A stretch of 64,000 nt of DNA from NCBI RefSeq assembly GCF_025527015.1, contig NZ_JAODIM010000040.1:62001-126000 (forward strand), given 5' to 3'. Positions 42,818 through 52,790 of the stretch are shown piece after piece. This DNA is from Winslowiella arboricola. Its GTDB lineage: Bacteria > Pseudomonadota > Gammaproteobacteria > Enterobacterales > Enterobacteriaceae. Position 1 is the first letter of the stretch; each line of letters begins with the position of its first letter. A program made the translations under genes and the position numbers. Under the pieces are notes generated by a model. That model saw only the letters and a program-made list of their open reading frames with translations. It had not been told where the DNA came from and ran no database searches.

Positions 42818-43600
42818 TCATTCCTTTGATTTTACCTGCTGCCAGGCAGCTTCCATCTGCTCAAGGGTGGCGTCATTCATCGCCATTCCCTGTGCGGCGA
42901 TAATCTGTTCCACCTGACGGAAGCGACGTTCGAATTTGCGATTGGCTTTTTGCAGCGCGGTTTCGGCTTTTTTACCCAGATGACGCGAAAGATTTACCGT
43001 GGCAAACAGCAGATCGCCAATCTCCTCCTCCAGCTTCTCTTCATCCACCACCGCCTGCTGCGCTTCCTCCATCACTTCGTCGATCTCTTCGTACACTTTT
43101 TCCAGCACCGGGCCAATGGTGTGCCAGTCAAAACCGACAGCGCTACAGCGCTTCTGAATTTTGTGCGCCTTCATCAGCGCCGGCAGTGCCGCGGGGATAT
43201 CATCAAGCGCCGAATGCTGCGCTTTTTCGGCGCGTTCCGCCGCTTTGCTCTGTTCCCACAGCACGCCGCGATCCACGCTGCTATCCGCCAGCGAGTCGCC
43301 AAAAATATGCGGATGACGGCGTTCCATTTTGTCGCTGATGGCGTGACAGATATCGTCGAAGTTAAAGCGCCCCTCTTCGCTGGCCATCTGCGCGTAAAAC
43401 ACGATCTGAAACAGCAGATCGCCAAGTTCATCACGCAGATCGGCATAGTCCTCGCGCTGAATAGCATCCAGCACTTCCCAGGTCTCTTCGAGGGTATAGG
43501 GGGCAATGGTGGCGTAGCTTTGCTGGCGATCCCAGGCGCAGCCATTCTGCGGATCGCGCAGGGTTTTCATGATGCCCAGCAGGCGATCGAGAGCGTTCAT
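42818..43600 (-). CDS. mazG: Nucleoside triphosphate pyrophosphohydrolase MazG
   Basis: Hydrolyses NTPs to NMP and pyrophosphate, and in E. coli lowers ppGpp. The 260 residues have two MazG repeats, with the typical ETWEVLDAIQREDYADLRDELGDLLFQIVF near the N terminus and EKLEEEIGDLLFATVNLSRHLG in the second half, each with the E-x2-E-12-E-x2-D metal-binding arrangement. It follows relA closely. The mazEF toxin-antitoxin pair that separates relA and mazG in E. coli is absent. Confidence 0.97.
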   Translation of the reverse strand: MNALDRLLGIMKTLRDPQNGCAWDRQQSYATIAPYTLEETWEVLDAIQREDYADLRDELGDLLFQIVFYAQMASEEGRFNFDDICHAISDKMERRHPHIFGDSLADSSVDRGVLWEQSKAAERAEKAQHSALDDIPAALPALMKAHKIQKRCSAVGFDWHTIGPVLEKVYEEIDEVMEEAQQAVVDEEKLEEEIGDLLFATVNLSRHLGKKAETALQKANRKFERRFRQVEQIIAAQGMAMNDATLEQMEAAWQQVKSKE

Positions 43601-43643
43601 TTAAATCCTTAAAACGATAGGGGCGGGAATGCCGCCCATAAAA

Positions 43644-45878
43644 TCAGTGTAAACGCCGGGCGTCAATAATATCCGGCAGCTGATTAAGCCGCGCCAGCAC
43701 CCGTCCCAGCACCTGCTGATTGTAGATTTCGATATCCATATCGATGGTTGCCAGCTGCTTTTTGGTATCGCTCCTGCTGGAGACGCCCAGCACATTGACC
43801 TTTTCATTCGCCAGAATGGTGGTGATATCACGCAGCAGTCCGCTGCGATCGTTGGCGGTCACCCGCACCACCAGCGAATAGCCGCTGGAGTAACTTTCTC
43901 CCCATACCGCATCGACAATCCGCTCCGGCGCATGCGAGATCAGTTCTGCCAGCTGGTCACAGTCGGCCCGGTGAATTGAGATGCCGCGTCCCTGGGTGAT
44001 AAAACCGATAATCTCATCGCCAGGAATTGGCTGGCAGCAGCGGGCAATATGATGCATCAGATTGCCGACGCCCTCCACCACCACCCGGCCACTCTCTTTA
44101 CTGCGTGCGCTGTTTGACTGGGTTTTCTGCGTCAGCTGACGCAGCGCCTCGCGATCTTCCTCTTCAGCGCTCGGCTTATTCAGCTTCGACTGCAGGAAGT
44201 TGCTCATCTGCACCAGACGAATATCACCGCCGCCAATCGCCGCCAGCAGCTCATCGATACTGTTAACGTTATAGCGCGGCAACAGCAGCTTTTCGGCATC
44301 TTTCAGATTGATATCCAGATGATCGAGTTCGTTATCGAGGATCTGGCGACCAGCAATAATATTTTTGTCACGATCCTGTTTACGGAACCAGGCGTGAATT
44401 TTCGAGCGCCCGCGGCTGGTGGTGACATAACCGAGGTTAGGATTCAGCCAGTCACGGCTGGGATTTGGCTGCTTCTGGGTGATGATATCGATCTGATCGC
44501 CCATCTGCAGCTGATAGGTAAAGGGCACGATGCGGCCGCCAATCTTGGCGCCGATGCAGCGATGACCGATATCACTGTGAATATGGTAGGCGAAGTCGAG
44601 CGGCGTCGATCCGGCGGGCAGATCGACCACATCCCCTTTCGGCGTAAACACATAGACGCGATCGTCAAACACCTGGCTGCGCACTTCATCGAGCATTTCG
44701 CCGGAATCCGCCATCTCTTCCTGCCAGGCGATTAGCTTACGCAACCAGGCGATGCGCTCTTCATGCCCGGAAGCGCCACGCCCCTGACTGACGCCCGGCC
44801 CCTCTTTGTACTTCCAGTGCGCGGCCACACCCAGCTCGGCATCTTCATGCATCTGGCGGGTACGGATCTGAATTTCCACGGTTTTACCCTGCGGCCCCAG
44901 CACCACGGTGTGAATCGACTGATAGCCATTCGGTTTTGGATTGGCGACATAGTCATCGAACTCATCCGGCAGATGACGATACAGGGTATGCACCGTACCG
45001 AGCGCGCCATAGCAGTCCTGCAAACGTTCGGCGACGATACGCACCGCGCGCACGTCAAACAGCTCATCGAACGCCAGTGACTTCTTCTGCATCTTGCGCC
45101 AGATACTGTAGATATGTTTCGGCCGGCCATACACTTCGGCTTTCACGCCCTCTTTCGCCATCTCTTTGCGCAGATTGTCGACAAAGGTCTCAATGTACTG
45201 TTCGCGATCGATACGCCGCTCGTGCAGCAATTTAGCGATGCGTTTGTATTCATCAGGATGCAGATAGCGGAAGCAGAAATCCTCCAGCTCCCACTTCAGC
45301 TGGCCGATACCGAGGCGGTTAGCCAGCGGCGCATAGATATTGGTACACTCTTTCGCCGCCAGTACGCGTTCATCTTCCGGCGCATCTTTTACTTCACGCA
45401 GATGGGCGATACGCTCCGCCAGCTTAATCACCACGCAGCGGAAATCTTCCACCATCGCCAGCAGCATACGGCGGACGTTATCCACCTGCTCCGAGGCCAT
45501 CGAGTCGTTATGCGTCGCTTTCAGCTGACGAATGGCATCCATATCGCGCACGCCGTGCACCAGCGAGACAATGCCTTTACCGAAATCTTCTTCCAGCGTC
45601 TCTTCCGACACCACATTTGCATTAGCCAGCGGGAACAACAGCGCACTGCGCAGGCTGTCATTATCCATGCTCAGCATCGTCAGGATTTCCACCATTTCGA
45701 TGCCGCGCCAAAGCAGCACTGCCTGGTCGGGATGATTTTGCGTGGCGGCTTCACAATAGCGCCAGGTGTCGGCCAGTCGTTCACATGACTGCTGGTTAGA
45801 GATCCCCAAACTGGTGATCCATTGGTCGAGTGCAAACTCGCCAGCCGTATTCAAATGTGCACTTCTTACCGCAACCAT
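43644..45878 (-). CDS. relA: (p)ppGpp synthetase I RelA
   Basis: Ribosome-associated GTP pyrophosphokinase of the stringent response. The 744 residues from ATG 45878 (MVAVRSAHLNTAG) equal E. coli; AGGAGAGG lies directly upstream and an in-frame start 15 codons earlier is less likely. The N-terminal pseudo-hydrolase domain lacks the HD motif (ALLFPLANANVV where SpoT has an HD pair), as expected for RelA. The synthetase (VYGRPKHIYSIWRKM), TGS (VYVFTPKGDVVDLP), helical/zinc-finger (ARCCQPIPGDEI) and ACT domains follow. It lies just downstream of the rlmD remnant. Confidence 0.99.
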   Translation of the reverse strand: MVAVRSAHLNTAGEFALDQWITSLGISNQQSCERLADTWRYCEAATQNHPDQAVLLWRGIEMVEILTMLSMDNDSLRSALLFPLANANVVSEETLEEDFGKGIVSLVHGVRDMDAIRQLKATHNDSMASEQVDNVRRMLLAMVEDFRCVVIKLAERIAHLREVKDAPEDERVLAAKECTNIYAPLANRLGIGQLKWELEDFCFRYLHPDEYKRIAKLLHERRIDREQYIETFVDNLRKEMAKEGVKAEVYGRPKHIYSIWRKMQKKSLAFDELFDVRAVRIVAERLQDCYGALGTVHTLYRHLPDEFDDYVANPKPNGYQSIHTVVLGPQGKTVEIQIRTRQMHEDAELGVAAHWKYKEGPGVSQGRGASGHEERIAWLRKLIAWQEEMADSGEMLDEVRSQVFDDRVYVFTPKGDVVDLPAGSTPLDFAYHIHSDIGHRCIGAKIGGRIVPFTYQLQMGDQIDIITQKQPNPSRDWLNPNLGYVTTSRGRSKIHAWFRKQDRDKNIIAGRQILDNELDHLDINLKDAEKLLLPRYNVNSIDELLAAIGGGDIRLVQMSNFLQSKLNKPSAEEEDREALRQLTQKTQSNSARSKESGRVVVEGVGNLMHHIARCCQPIPGDEIIGFITQGRGISIHRADCDQLAELISHAPERIVDAVWGESYSSGYSLVVRVTANDRSGLLRDITTILANEKVNVLGVSSRSDTKKQLATIDMDIEIYNQQVLGRVLARLNQLPDIIDARRLH

Positions 45879-45912
45879 ATCCTCTCCTGGCAAAGCTCCC
45901 GCACGGGCAGCT

Positions 45913-46450
45913 AAGTTTTGCAAATAGCACCATGGACTCGTGACCGCCGTTATGCGGGCATCACGACCCTTTCCAATTGGTAACCGGAAGTCAGCAAAGT
46001 CTGACTGTCACGGCAAGTGTAGACGGATTAACGCATAGATAGACATCGGGTTATCGCGCAAGTTTGATTATCAACGGCCGCGCCGCAGACTGACAGGCGA
46101 TATCTGTATAATTCTGCTACAAAAAGCCGGATATCTTTCATATTATTCAAGTAACTATTATACGCAGCCTTAGCAACTATTGCTGCAACAGCTTCCACAC
46201 ACTGAACATTTTGTTGCACCTTTTACTGGCTGCCGGGAAAGGCGAGCGGCGCGCCTGATTAGCGCGATGAAAGGGTTATGCGAAAACTGTTCCAGGTTGT
46301 ACTGGCGCCGTAAAACGCACGGCAGGCCAGCGCCAGCAGGTGATTAACATCGCATCAGAGCGTGGAGAGTTATCCGGCGCACCAGCCTTACGCTGCAAAA
46401 TGGGGCATGCGGGTCGTTTTGTGCCGCTTTGCAGAGTAGAATTGCGCCAT
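45913..46450 (-). pseudogene. rlmD: Decayed rlmD (23S rRNA m5U1939 methyltransferase) remnant
   Basis: This gap occupies the place of rlmD between relA and barA in E. coli, but only 538 bp remain of about 1.3 kb. The start survives at 46450: MAQFYSAKRHKTTR, nearly the E. coli RlmD N terminus, then a stop at 46388. A stretch at 46139-46207 reads VQCVEAVAAIVAKA, like the SAM-binding VVGVEGVPALVEKG. At 46012-46104 one frame reads DIACQSAARPLIIKL, a stop, then VYLCVNPSTLA, in register with DPARAGAAG...IIKL...VYVSCNPATLA; the catalytic Cys position is lost. After a one-base frameshift RDSQTLLTSGY follows, and after another shift PHNGGHESMVLFAKL (45913-45957), the RlmD C terminus. Similarity is by eye against the remembered E. 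coli sequence. Confidence 0.85.
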
Positions 46451-46532
46451 TATTGATGACGAAGTTGCCAGGCTAAATAAAATACCCGCTGTCGCAAAGG
46501 GTATTGTCATTATTGTCGCATAGTGGAAATCC

Positions 46533-49265
46533 ATGACCAAATACAGCCTGCGGGCGCGAATGATGATTTTAATTCTGGCACCGACGCTGATGATCGGTCT
46601 GCTGCTCAGCACCTTTTTTGTTGTTCATCGCTATAACGAACTGCAACGTCAGCTGGTCGATGCCGGTGCCAATATTATCGAACCGCTGGCGGTCTCCAGT
46701 GAATATGGCATGACGTTCCATAGCCGCGAGTCGGTACGCCAGCTGGTCAGCCTGCTGCATCGCCGTCATTCGGATATTGTGCGCGCGATCACCGTGTTTG
46801 ATGATCATAACCAGCTGTTTGTCACCTCTAATTTCCAGCTGGATCCTGACCTGCTGCGTATTGCTGATGGCCAGAAGCTGCCGGTTTCGATTGCTATTGA
46901 ACGCCGTGGCAACAGCATGATCCTGCGCACGCCGATCCTCTCTGAAAGTTACTATCCGGACGAATCTCCCGGCCGCGATGCCAAACCCACCGGCAATCCG
47001 CTCGGCTATGTGGCAATTGAACTGGATCTGCAATCGGTGCGCTTGCAGCAGTACAAAGAGGTATTTATCTCTACTCTGCTGCTGCTGTTCTGTCTCTGCA
47101 TCGCCATGCTGTTTGCTTATCGCCTGATGCGCGATGTCACCGGACCGATTCGAAATATGGTCAGTACCGTCGACCGCATCCGCCGTGGTCAGCTCGACAG
47201 CCGGGTGGAAGGCTATATGCTCGGTGAACTGGATGTGCTGAAAAATGGGATCAACTCGATGGCGATGTCACTGACCGCCTACCACGAAGAGATGCAGCAG
47301 AATATCGATCAGGCCACTTCCGATCTGCGTGAAACGCTGGAACAGATGGAGATCCAGAACGTCGAGCTGGATTTAGCTAAAAAACGCGCGCAGGAAGCGG
47401 CGCGCATCAAATCAGAATTCCTCGCCAATATGTCGCACGAGCTGCGCACGCCGCTGAATGGCGTCATTGGTTTTACCCGCCAGACGCTGAAAACGCCACT
47501 AAACACCACACAGCGCGACTACATGCATACTATTGAACGCTCGGCTAATAACCTGCTCAGCATTATCAACGACGTTCTCGACTTTTCGAAGCTGGAAGCC
47601 GGCAAACTGGTGCTGGAAACCATCCCCTTCCCGCTGCGCGCCACGCTGGATGAAACCGTGGTGCTGCTGGCGCAGGCCGCCCATGAGAAAGGGCTGGAGC
47701 TGACCATCAATATCCAGAGCGATGTCGCAGATAATGTGATTGGCGACCCGCTGCGCCTGCAACAGATCGTCACTAACCTGCTGGGCAACGCGATTAAGTT
47801 TACCGAGCGCGGCAATATCGATATCCGCATTGAGAAACGCACCCAGGGCAACAATAAAGTGGAACTGGAAGTGCAGGTGCATGACACCGGAATTGGTATT
47901 TCCGAGAAGCAGCAATCACAGCTGTTCCAGGCGTTTCGCCAGGCCGATGCCAGTATCTCGCGCCGCCATGGCGGCACCGGGCTTGGGCTGGTGATCACGC
48001 AAAAACTGGTCAAAGAGATGGGCGGCGATATCTCATTCCACAGCCGGCTCAGTCACGGTTCGACCTTCTGGTTCCACGTTAACCTCGAACTGAATCCCAA
48101 TGCCGCCAGCGATCCGCGCGCACTGGACGGTCTGCAGGGCAAAAGGCTGGCGTATGTGGAGGCCAACCCGGCGGCAGCGCAGGCCACGCTGGATATGCTG
48201 AGCGCCACACCGATGAGTATCAGTTACAGCACCTCGATCAGTGGCCTGACTGAAGAACACTATGATGTGCTGCTGATGGGCATCCCGGTGATGCAGCGCC
48301 AGAATCAGGATATCCCCGACGAGCTGCTTAAACCGTTACTGGAACGCGCCGACTGCCTGATTATGGCGCTCCCCTGCCAGATGCAGGTTTATGCCGAGGA
48401 GCTGAAGGCGCGCGGCGTCGATGGCTGCATCATTAAACCCGTCTCGATGACGCGCCTGATGCCGGGCTTGCTGGATCTGCTGGCACGTAAACTGTATGAC
48501 CTGCCAGAGCGTACGCGTCTGCCACTGACGGTAATGGCGGTAGATGACAATCCCGCCAACCTGAAGCTGATCGGCGCGCTGCTGGAAGAGCAGGTTGACC
48601 ATATTGTGTTGTGCGACAGCGGCGAAAAGTCGATTCAACAGGCGCGCAGCCAGAAACTGGATATTATTCTGATGGATATCCAGATGCCGGAAATCGACGG
48701 CATCCGCGCCAGCGAACTGATCCGTAAGCTGCCGCAGCATGCCAATACGCCGATTGTGGCGGTGACGGCTCATGCGATTGATGGCGAGCGCGAACGGCTA
48801 ATCAAAGCCGGAATGAATGACTATCTGGCGAAACCGATTGATGAGGTAAAACTCAGCCATCTGCTGGCGCGTTATTCGCCGGGCCTGCAGCCGGAAGTGC
48901 AGGAACTGCAGCCGCAGGTATCGCCATCACTCGACTGGTCGCTGGCATTACGCCAGGCGGCGAATAAAACCGATCTGGCGCGCGATTTGCTGCAGATGCT
49001 GGTCGATTTTCTGCCTGAAGTGCGGGAAAAGGTGGAGCACAACCTGAACAATAATCACAGCAGCGGCCTGCGCGATATTATTCATAAGCTGCACGGCAGC
49101 GCCAGCTACAGTGGCGTGCCGCGTCTGAAGCAGCTGTGCCAGCAGCTGGAACACCATTTGCGGCTCGATTCCGGCATTACCGATATCGAGCCGGAGCTGC
49201 TGGAGCTGCTCGACGAAATGGATAATGTCGCCCGCCTGGCAACCGAGGTGTTACGGCAGCTGTAA
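46533..49265 (+). CDS. barA: Hybrid sensor histidine kinase BarA
   Basis: Tripartite sensor kinase that phosphorylates UvrY and so drives CsrB/CsrC synthesis. The 910 residues (E. coli 918) show membrane segment 1 at about 9-31, a periplasmic loop, membrane segment 2 at about 176-196, HAMP, the kinase core with [16 protein letters not shown] (His near 300) and [12 protein letters not shown], a receiver domain with [13 protein letters not shown] (Asp near 710), and a C-terminal HPt domain with [13 protein letters not shown]. The phosphorelay is complete. It is divergent from the rlmD remnant, as in E. coli. Its target csrB lies 12 kb downstream. Confidence 0.98.
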   Translation: MTKYSLRARMMILILAPTLMIGLLLSTFFVVHRYNELQRQLVDAGANIIEPLAVSSEYGMTFHSRESVRQLVSLLHRRHSDIVRAITVFDDHNQLFVTSNFQLDPDLLRIADGQKLPVSIAIERRGNSMILRTPILSESYYPDESPGRDAKPTGNPLGYVAIELDLQSVRLQQYKEVFISTLLLLFCLCIAMLFAYRLMRDVTGPIRNMVSTVDRIRRGQLDSRVEGYMLGELDVLKNGINSMAMSLTAYHEEMQQNIDQATSDLRETLEQMEIQNVELDLAKKRAQEAARIKSEFLANMSHELRTPLNGVIGFTRQTLKTPLNTTQRDYMHTIERSANNLLSIINDVLDFSKLEAGKLVLETIPFPLRATLDETVVLLAQAAHEKGLELTINIQSDVADNVIGDPLRLQQIVTNLLGNAIKFTERGNIDIRIEKRTQGNNKVELEVQVHDTGIGISEKQQSQLFQAFRQADASISRRHGGTGLGLVITQKLVKEMGGDISFHSRLSHGSTFWFHVNLELNPNAASDPRALDGLQGKRLAYVEANPAAAQATLDMLSATPMSISYSTSISGLTEEHYDVLLMGIPVMQRQNQDIPDELLKPLLERADCLIMALPCQMQVYAEELKARGVDGCIIKPVSMTRLMPGLLDLLARKLYDLPERTRLPLTVMAVDDNPANLKLIGALLEEQVDHIVLCDSGEKSIQQARSQKLDIILMDIQMPEIDGIRASELIRKLPQHANTPIVAVTAHAIDGERERLIKAGMNDYLAKPIDEVKLSHLLARYSPGLQPEVQELQPQVSPSLDWSLALRQAANKTDLARDLLQMLVDFLPEVREKVEHNLNNNHSSGLRDIIHKLHGSASYSGVPRLKQLCQQLEHHLRLDSGITDIEPELLELLDEMDNVARLATEVLRQL

Positions 49266-49273
49266 GGCGCTTG

Positions 49274-49708
49274 TCAGCGCCAGTCAGGATTTTTTATCAC
49301 TGAATATTTGCCGCCGCCCAGCAACAGCAGCACCAGCGACATCAGCAGATAAAAAGCGATGCTCTCCAGCGCCCATGCGCCGACCGCATCCAGCTGAAAG
49401 GTTTTATCCACCGCCACCAGCAGCCAGGCAACAATCATGGTGCCAATAATCACCAGCGCCGCCGGACGGCAGAGAATGCCGAGGATAATCATGACCGGCG
49501 CTACCACTTCGCCAATCAGAACACCGTAGCCGATAAAGCCCGGCAGGCCCTGAGCGGTCAGCATGCCCTGAATGCCCGCCGTACCCGCCAGCAGTTTATG
49601 CCAGCCATGGAATAACAGCAGTCCGCCCAGCGATAAACGCAGCAAGAGTTTGCCGAGTTCAGCATGGTTAACCTGCTGATTAAAAGCTGAAAGTGTTTTA
49701 GCGATCAT
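49274..49708 (-). CDS. DoxX family membrane protein
   Basis: A 144-residue protein with four hydrophobic spans and the DoxX start LGKLLLRLSLGGLLLFHGWHKL, followed by GVLIGEVVAPVMIILGILCRPAAL. Members of the DoxX/SURF4-like family are thought to act in redox or thiol stress, but the role here is unknown. The ribosome-binding GGAG in front of ATG 49708 is part of a large inverted repeat. Convergent with barA, only eight bases apart. Confidence 0.85.
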   Translation of the reverse strand: MIAKTLSAFNQQVNHAELGKLLLRLSLGGLLLFHGWHKLLAGTAGIQGMLTAQGLPGFIGYGVLIGEVVAPVMIILGILCRPAALVIIGTMIVAWLLVAVDKTFQLDAVGAWALESIAFYLLMSLVLLLLGGGKYSVIKNPDWR

Positions 49709-49720
49709 CGTATTTTTTCT

Positions 49721-49753
49721 CCGTAGGGTAATAATTTGATATTACCCTTACGG
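49721..49753. promoter_or_regulatory. Inverted repeat covering the doxX-like ribosome-binding site
   Basis: CCGTA-GGGTAATA pairs with TATTACCC-T-TACGG around the loop ATTTGA; the arms match over about 13 bp with one bulge. On the minus strand the right arm ends in CTACGG and continues AG, forming the GGAG ribosome-binding site 8 bases before ATG 49708. The element could be an operator or an RNA hairpin that hides the site. Confidence 0.5.
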
Positions 49754-49833
49754 CTATTTCCGCATACGACAATCCGCTGAATATTTGTCCGATATCAAGA
49801 AAGAGAAGGGAGTAAATCCAGACAAAATTACAC

Positions 49834-49853
49834 GGGAGCCGTTTTCGGCTCCC
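49834..49853. repeat. REP-like palindrome GGGAGCCG type
   Basis: GGGAGCCG-TTTT-CGGCTCCC followed by CTGT, only three bases before the end of the garK gene. The same palindrome with loop TTCT occurs downstream of recA (2951-2970). On the garK strand it forms a stem right after the stop codon. Confidence 0.75.
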
Positions 49854-49856
49854 CTG

Positions 49857-51002
49857 TTAACGGGGAAAACTCTGTCCGATCGCCAGACTGGCGGCAATAT
49901 TGCGCGCCGTCATCCGTACATTGTCGGCGGCATTATCCAGCGCCTCCTCCAGCGTACAGATACTGTAAATCACGCTAAATACTGCATCAAGCCCGTGCTG
50001 ATGCACCACGGCCACATCTTCGGTAAGACTGCCGGCAATACCAATCACCGGCTTGTGGTAGCGCTTCGCCACCTGCGCGACGCCAATCGGCACCTTGCCG
50101 TGAATACTCTGGCTGTCGATCCGCCCTTCACCGGTAATCACCAGCGTGGCGTCCTGTACCAGCTTATCCAGCCCCAGTGCTTCCGTAACAATCTCAATGC
50201 CGCGCCGCAACTCAGCCTGGCAAAACGCATGCAGTGCGGCGCCCATGCCTCCCGCCGCGCCGCCGCCGGGAATATGCAACACATCAATATCCAGATCGCG
50301 CTGGATTATCTTCGCGTAGTGCGCCATCGCCTCGTCCAGCTGCGTCACCAGCTGTGGTGTCGCGCCCTTCTGCGGGCCAAAAATGGCCGATGCCCCTTTG
50401 TCGCCGGTCAGCGGATTGGTGACATCACAGGCTACTTCAAACCGGCACTGGCCGATGCGTTCATCCAGCTGGCTGATATCGATGCTGGCAAGATCGGTTA
50501 AGCTACCGCCGCCATAGCCAATCTGCTGCCCGTGCTTATCCAGCAGGCGCGCGCCCAGCGCCTGCACCATACCAGAACCACCGTCATTGGTGGCGCTGCC
50601 ACCGATGCCGATAATAAAATGTTTAACGCCGTTATCCAGCGCGTTACGAATCAGTTCACCGGTCCCCCATGAGGTGGTGATCAACGGATCGCGCTGCGCC
50701 GCAGGCACCAGCTCTAAACCACTGGCGGCCGCCATTTCGATAAAGGCACAGCTCTCATCGCCGGAAAGACCGTAGAACGCTTCAACCTGCTCGCCCAGCG
50801 GGCCAGTCACATTAAGCCTGACGATCTTTCCCTGCGTTGCCGCCACCATCGCCTCAACCGTACCTTCGCCGCCATCCGCAACCGGCAGCTTGACGTAGTG
50901 CGCATCAGGGAAAATTTCACGGAACCCCGCTTCAATCTCCGTCGCGACCTGTAAGGCGGATAAACTCTCTTTATATGAATCCGGTGCGATTACTATTTTC
51001 AT
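49857..51002 (-). CDS. garK: Glycerate 2-kinase GarK
   Basis: Phosphorylates D-glycerate to 2-phosphoglycerate, last step of aldarate catabolism before glycolysis. The 381 residues from ATG 51002 (MKIVIAPDSYKESLSALQV) equal E. coli GarK; a GTG five codons earlier has no ribosome-binding site. Family signatures VADGGEGTVEAMVAA and IGIGGSATNDGGSGMVQALGARLLD are present. Last gene of the gudPXD-garLRK run. Confidence 0.95.
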   Translation of the reverse strand: MKIVIAPDSYKESLSALQVATEIEAGFREIFPDAHYVKLPVADGGEGTVEAMVAATQGKIVRLNVTGPLGEQVEAFYGLSGDESCAFIEMAAASGLELVPAAQRDPLITTSWGTGELIRNALDNGVKHFIIGIGGSATNDGGSGMVQALGARLLDKHGQQIGYGGGSLTDLASIDISQLDERIGQCRFEVACDVTNPLTGDKGASAIFGPQKGATPQLVTQLDEAMAHYAKIIQRDLDIDVLHIPGGGAAGGMGAALHAFCQAELRRGIEIVTEALGLDKLVQDATLVITGEGRIDSQSIHGKVPIGVAQVAKRYHKPVIGIAGSLTEDVAVVHQHGLDAVFSVIYSICTLEEALDNAADNVRMTARNIAASLAIGQSFPR

Positions 51003-51074
51003 AGGTTTTCCGAGCACTGTTAGCTGGCCGAAAGAAACGACCGGTCGGCGCCGGTCAGGCGCCGAAGGGTCCTG

Positions 51075-51959
51075 TTACCGGGAAATTTCAACCTTCGCTA
51101 ACTTTTCATAATAGCAGGCCAGCGCACTATGGTCGGCAGTACCCAGGCCATCGGCCTTCAGCGCCTGCATCATCTCCATTACCGCCGCCGTCAGCGGCAG
51201 CTGCGCGCCTACACCGTGGGAAGTGTCCAGCGCATTCGCCAGGTCTTTGATATGCAGATCAATACGGAAACCGGGCTTAAAGTTGCGTTCCATCACCATT
51301 GGCGCTTTGGCTTCCAGCACCGTGCTGCCCGCCAGCCCGCCGCGAATCGCCTCGAATACCAGTTCCGGATTGACGCCAGCTTTAGTTGCCAGCGTCAGCG
51401 CTTCCGACATCGCAGCAATATTCAGCGCCACAATCACCTGGTTCGCCAGTTTGGTGACGTTACCCGCGCCGATATCACCGGTATGCACCACTGAACCGGC
51501 CATCGCTTTCATCAGGTCGTAGTGTTTATCGAACAGCGCTTTATCACCGCCAACCATCACTGACAGCGTGCCTTCAATCGCTTTTGGCTCACCGCCGCTG
51601 ACCGGCGCATCCAGCAAGGCGATATTTTTCTTTGCCAGCTCTGCATGTATTTCGCGACTGGCCAGTGGCGCAATTGAGCTCATATCGATAATGACCGTAC
51701 CGGGTTTCGCCCCCTCAATCACGCCGCCCTCACCCAGCACCACCTCTTTCACCTGCGGCGAGTTCGGCAGCATGGTAATAATCACATCACACTGCTCCGC
51801 CACCGCTTTCGCGCTGGCTGCGGTGATCGCCCCGGCAGATACCAGTTCGGCTTCGCTTTCGACATTGTTATCGCGCACCACCAGGCTGTAACCCGCTTTC
51901 AGCAGGTTTTTACTCATCGGTTTGCCCATAATGCCAAGGCCAATAAATCCAACTTTCAT
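51075..51959 (-). CDS. garR: Tartronate semialdehyde reductase GarR
   Basis: NAD(P)H-dependent reduction of tartronate semialdehyde to D-glycerate. The 294 residues from ATG 51959 equal E. coli GarR; GGGGAGAAG precedes the start. Rossmann motif GFIGLGIMGKPM, the substrate loop DAPVSGGEPKA and the catalytic-lysine segment GAGNVTKLANQ mark the beta-hydroxyacid dehydrogenase family. It follows garL closely. GlxR is a close relative, but the garL neighbour decides. Confidence 0.96.
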   Translation of the reverse strand: MKVGFIGLGIMGKPMSKNLLKAGYSLVVRDNNVESEAELVSAGAITAASAKAVAEQCDVIITMLPNSPQVKEVVLGEGGVIEGAKPGTVIIDMSSIAPLASREIHAELAKKNIALLDAPVSGGEPKAIEGTLSVMVGGDKALFDKHYDLMKAMAGSVVHTGDIGAGNVTKLANQVIVALNIAAMSEALTLATKAGVNPELVFEAIRGGLAGSTVLEAKAPMVMERNFKPGFRIDLHIKDLANALDTSHGVGAQLPLTAAVMEMMQALKADGLGTADHSALACYYEKLAKVEISR

Positions 51960-51983
51960 TACGCTTCTCCCCTTAACCATCAG

Positions 51984-52754
51984 TTATTTTTTATATCGGT
52001 CACACAACGCCTGAGTGGCATTGCGGAATACGCCAAGATCACTGCCTACCGCGACAAACCCTGCGCCCCATTCAAGGTAACGCCGTGCATCCGCTTCCAC
52101 CGGCGCGAGGATGCCGCTGGCTTTGCCCGCCACTTTGGCGCGATCGAAAATATGTTTGATAACTTTCAGCACTTCCGGGTGTGAAGGCTGACCGAGATAA
52201 CCCAGCGCCGCCGACAGATCGCCCGGGCCGACAAAAATCCCGTCCACGCCATCCACTGCGGCAATCGCATCAATATTGTCAACGCTGAGCTGGGTTTCGA
52301 TTTGCACCAGTACGCTAACGTTGTCGTTAATCGTGCTGTTGTAGTCCGGCAAGGTGCCGTACATATTGCTGCGATGAGAAACCGACACGCCGCGGATCCC
52401 GGCCGGTGGATAACGTGTTGACGCCACCGCGCGCAGTGCTTCTTCTTCCGTTTCGACAAATGGGATCAGGAAGTTATAGAAACCGATATCCAGCAGGCGC
52501 TTGATAATGATCGGTTCATTGCAGGGTGGACGCACCACCGGAGCACTGACGCTGCCCTTTAGCGCCATCAACTGGGGAATAAAAGTGGTGATATCATTCG
52601 GTGCGTGTTCGCCATCCAGTAATAACCAGTCAAAACCCGCCAGTCCCAACACCTCGGTAGTGATCGGATTGGCCAGCCCGCACCAGCTGCCAATCAGGGT
52701 TTCACCACCCAGCAGACGCTGACGAAAACGGTTGGGATAGTTTGTATTGCTCAT
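51984..52754 (-). CDS. garL: 2-dehydro-3-deoxyglucarate aldolase GarL
   Basis: Class II aldolase that splits 5-keto-4-deoxy-D-glucarate into pyruvate and tartronate semialdehyde. The 256 residues equal E. coli GarL and belong to the HpcH/HpaI family: [13 protein letters not shown] near residue 45, the metal-binding [37 protein letters not shown] region. It sits between gudD and garR. Confidence 0.97.
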   Translation of the reverse strand: MSNTNYPNRFRQRLLGGETLIGSWCGLANPITTEVLGLAGFDWLLLDGEHAPNDITTFIPQLMALKGSVSAPVVRPPCNEPIIIKRLLDIGFYNFLIPFVETEEEALRAVASTRYPPAGIRGVSVSHRSNMYGTLPDYNSTINDNVSVLVQIETQLSVDNIDAIAAVDGVDGIFVGPGDLSAALGYLGQPSHPEVLKVIKHIFDRAKVAGKASGILAPVEADARRYLEWGAGFVAVGSDLGVFRNATQALCDRYKK

Positions 52755-52790
52755 AGTGACTCCTGTGTATTTCGCATAAAGCCCGATGGT

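Noticed and set aside
46028..46219. A 63-codon open frame in the relA-barA gap that could be called a small gene.
   Set aside because: Its middle reads like the RlmD SAM-binding region and it sits among other rlmD pieces in the same orientation; it is part of the pseudogene.
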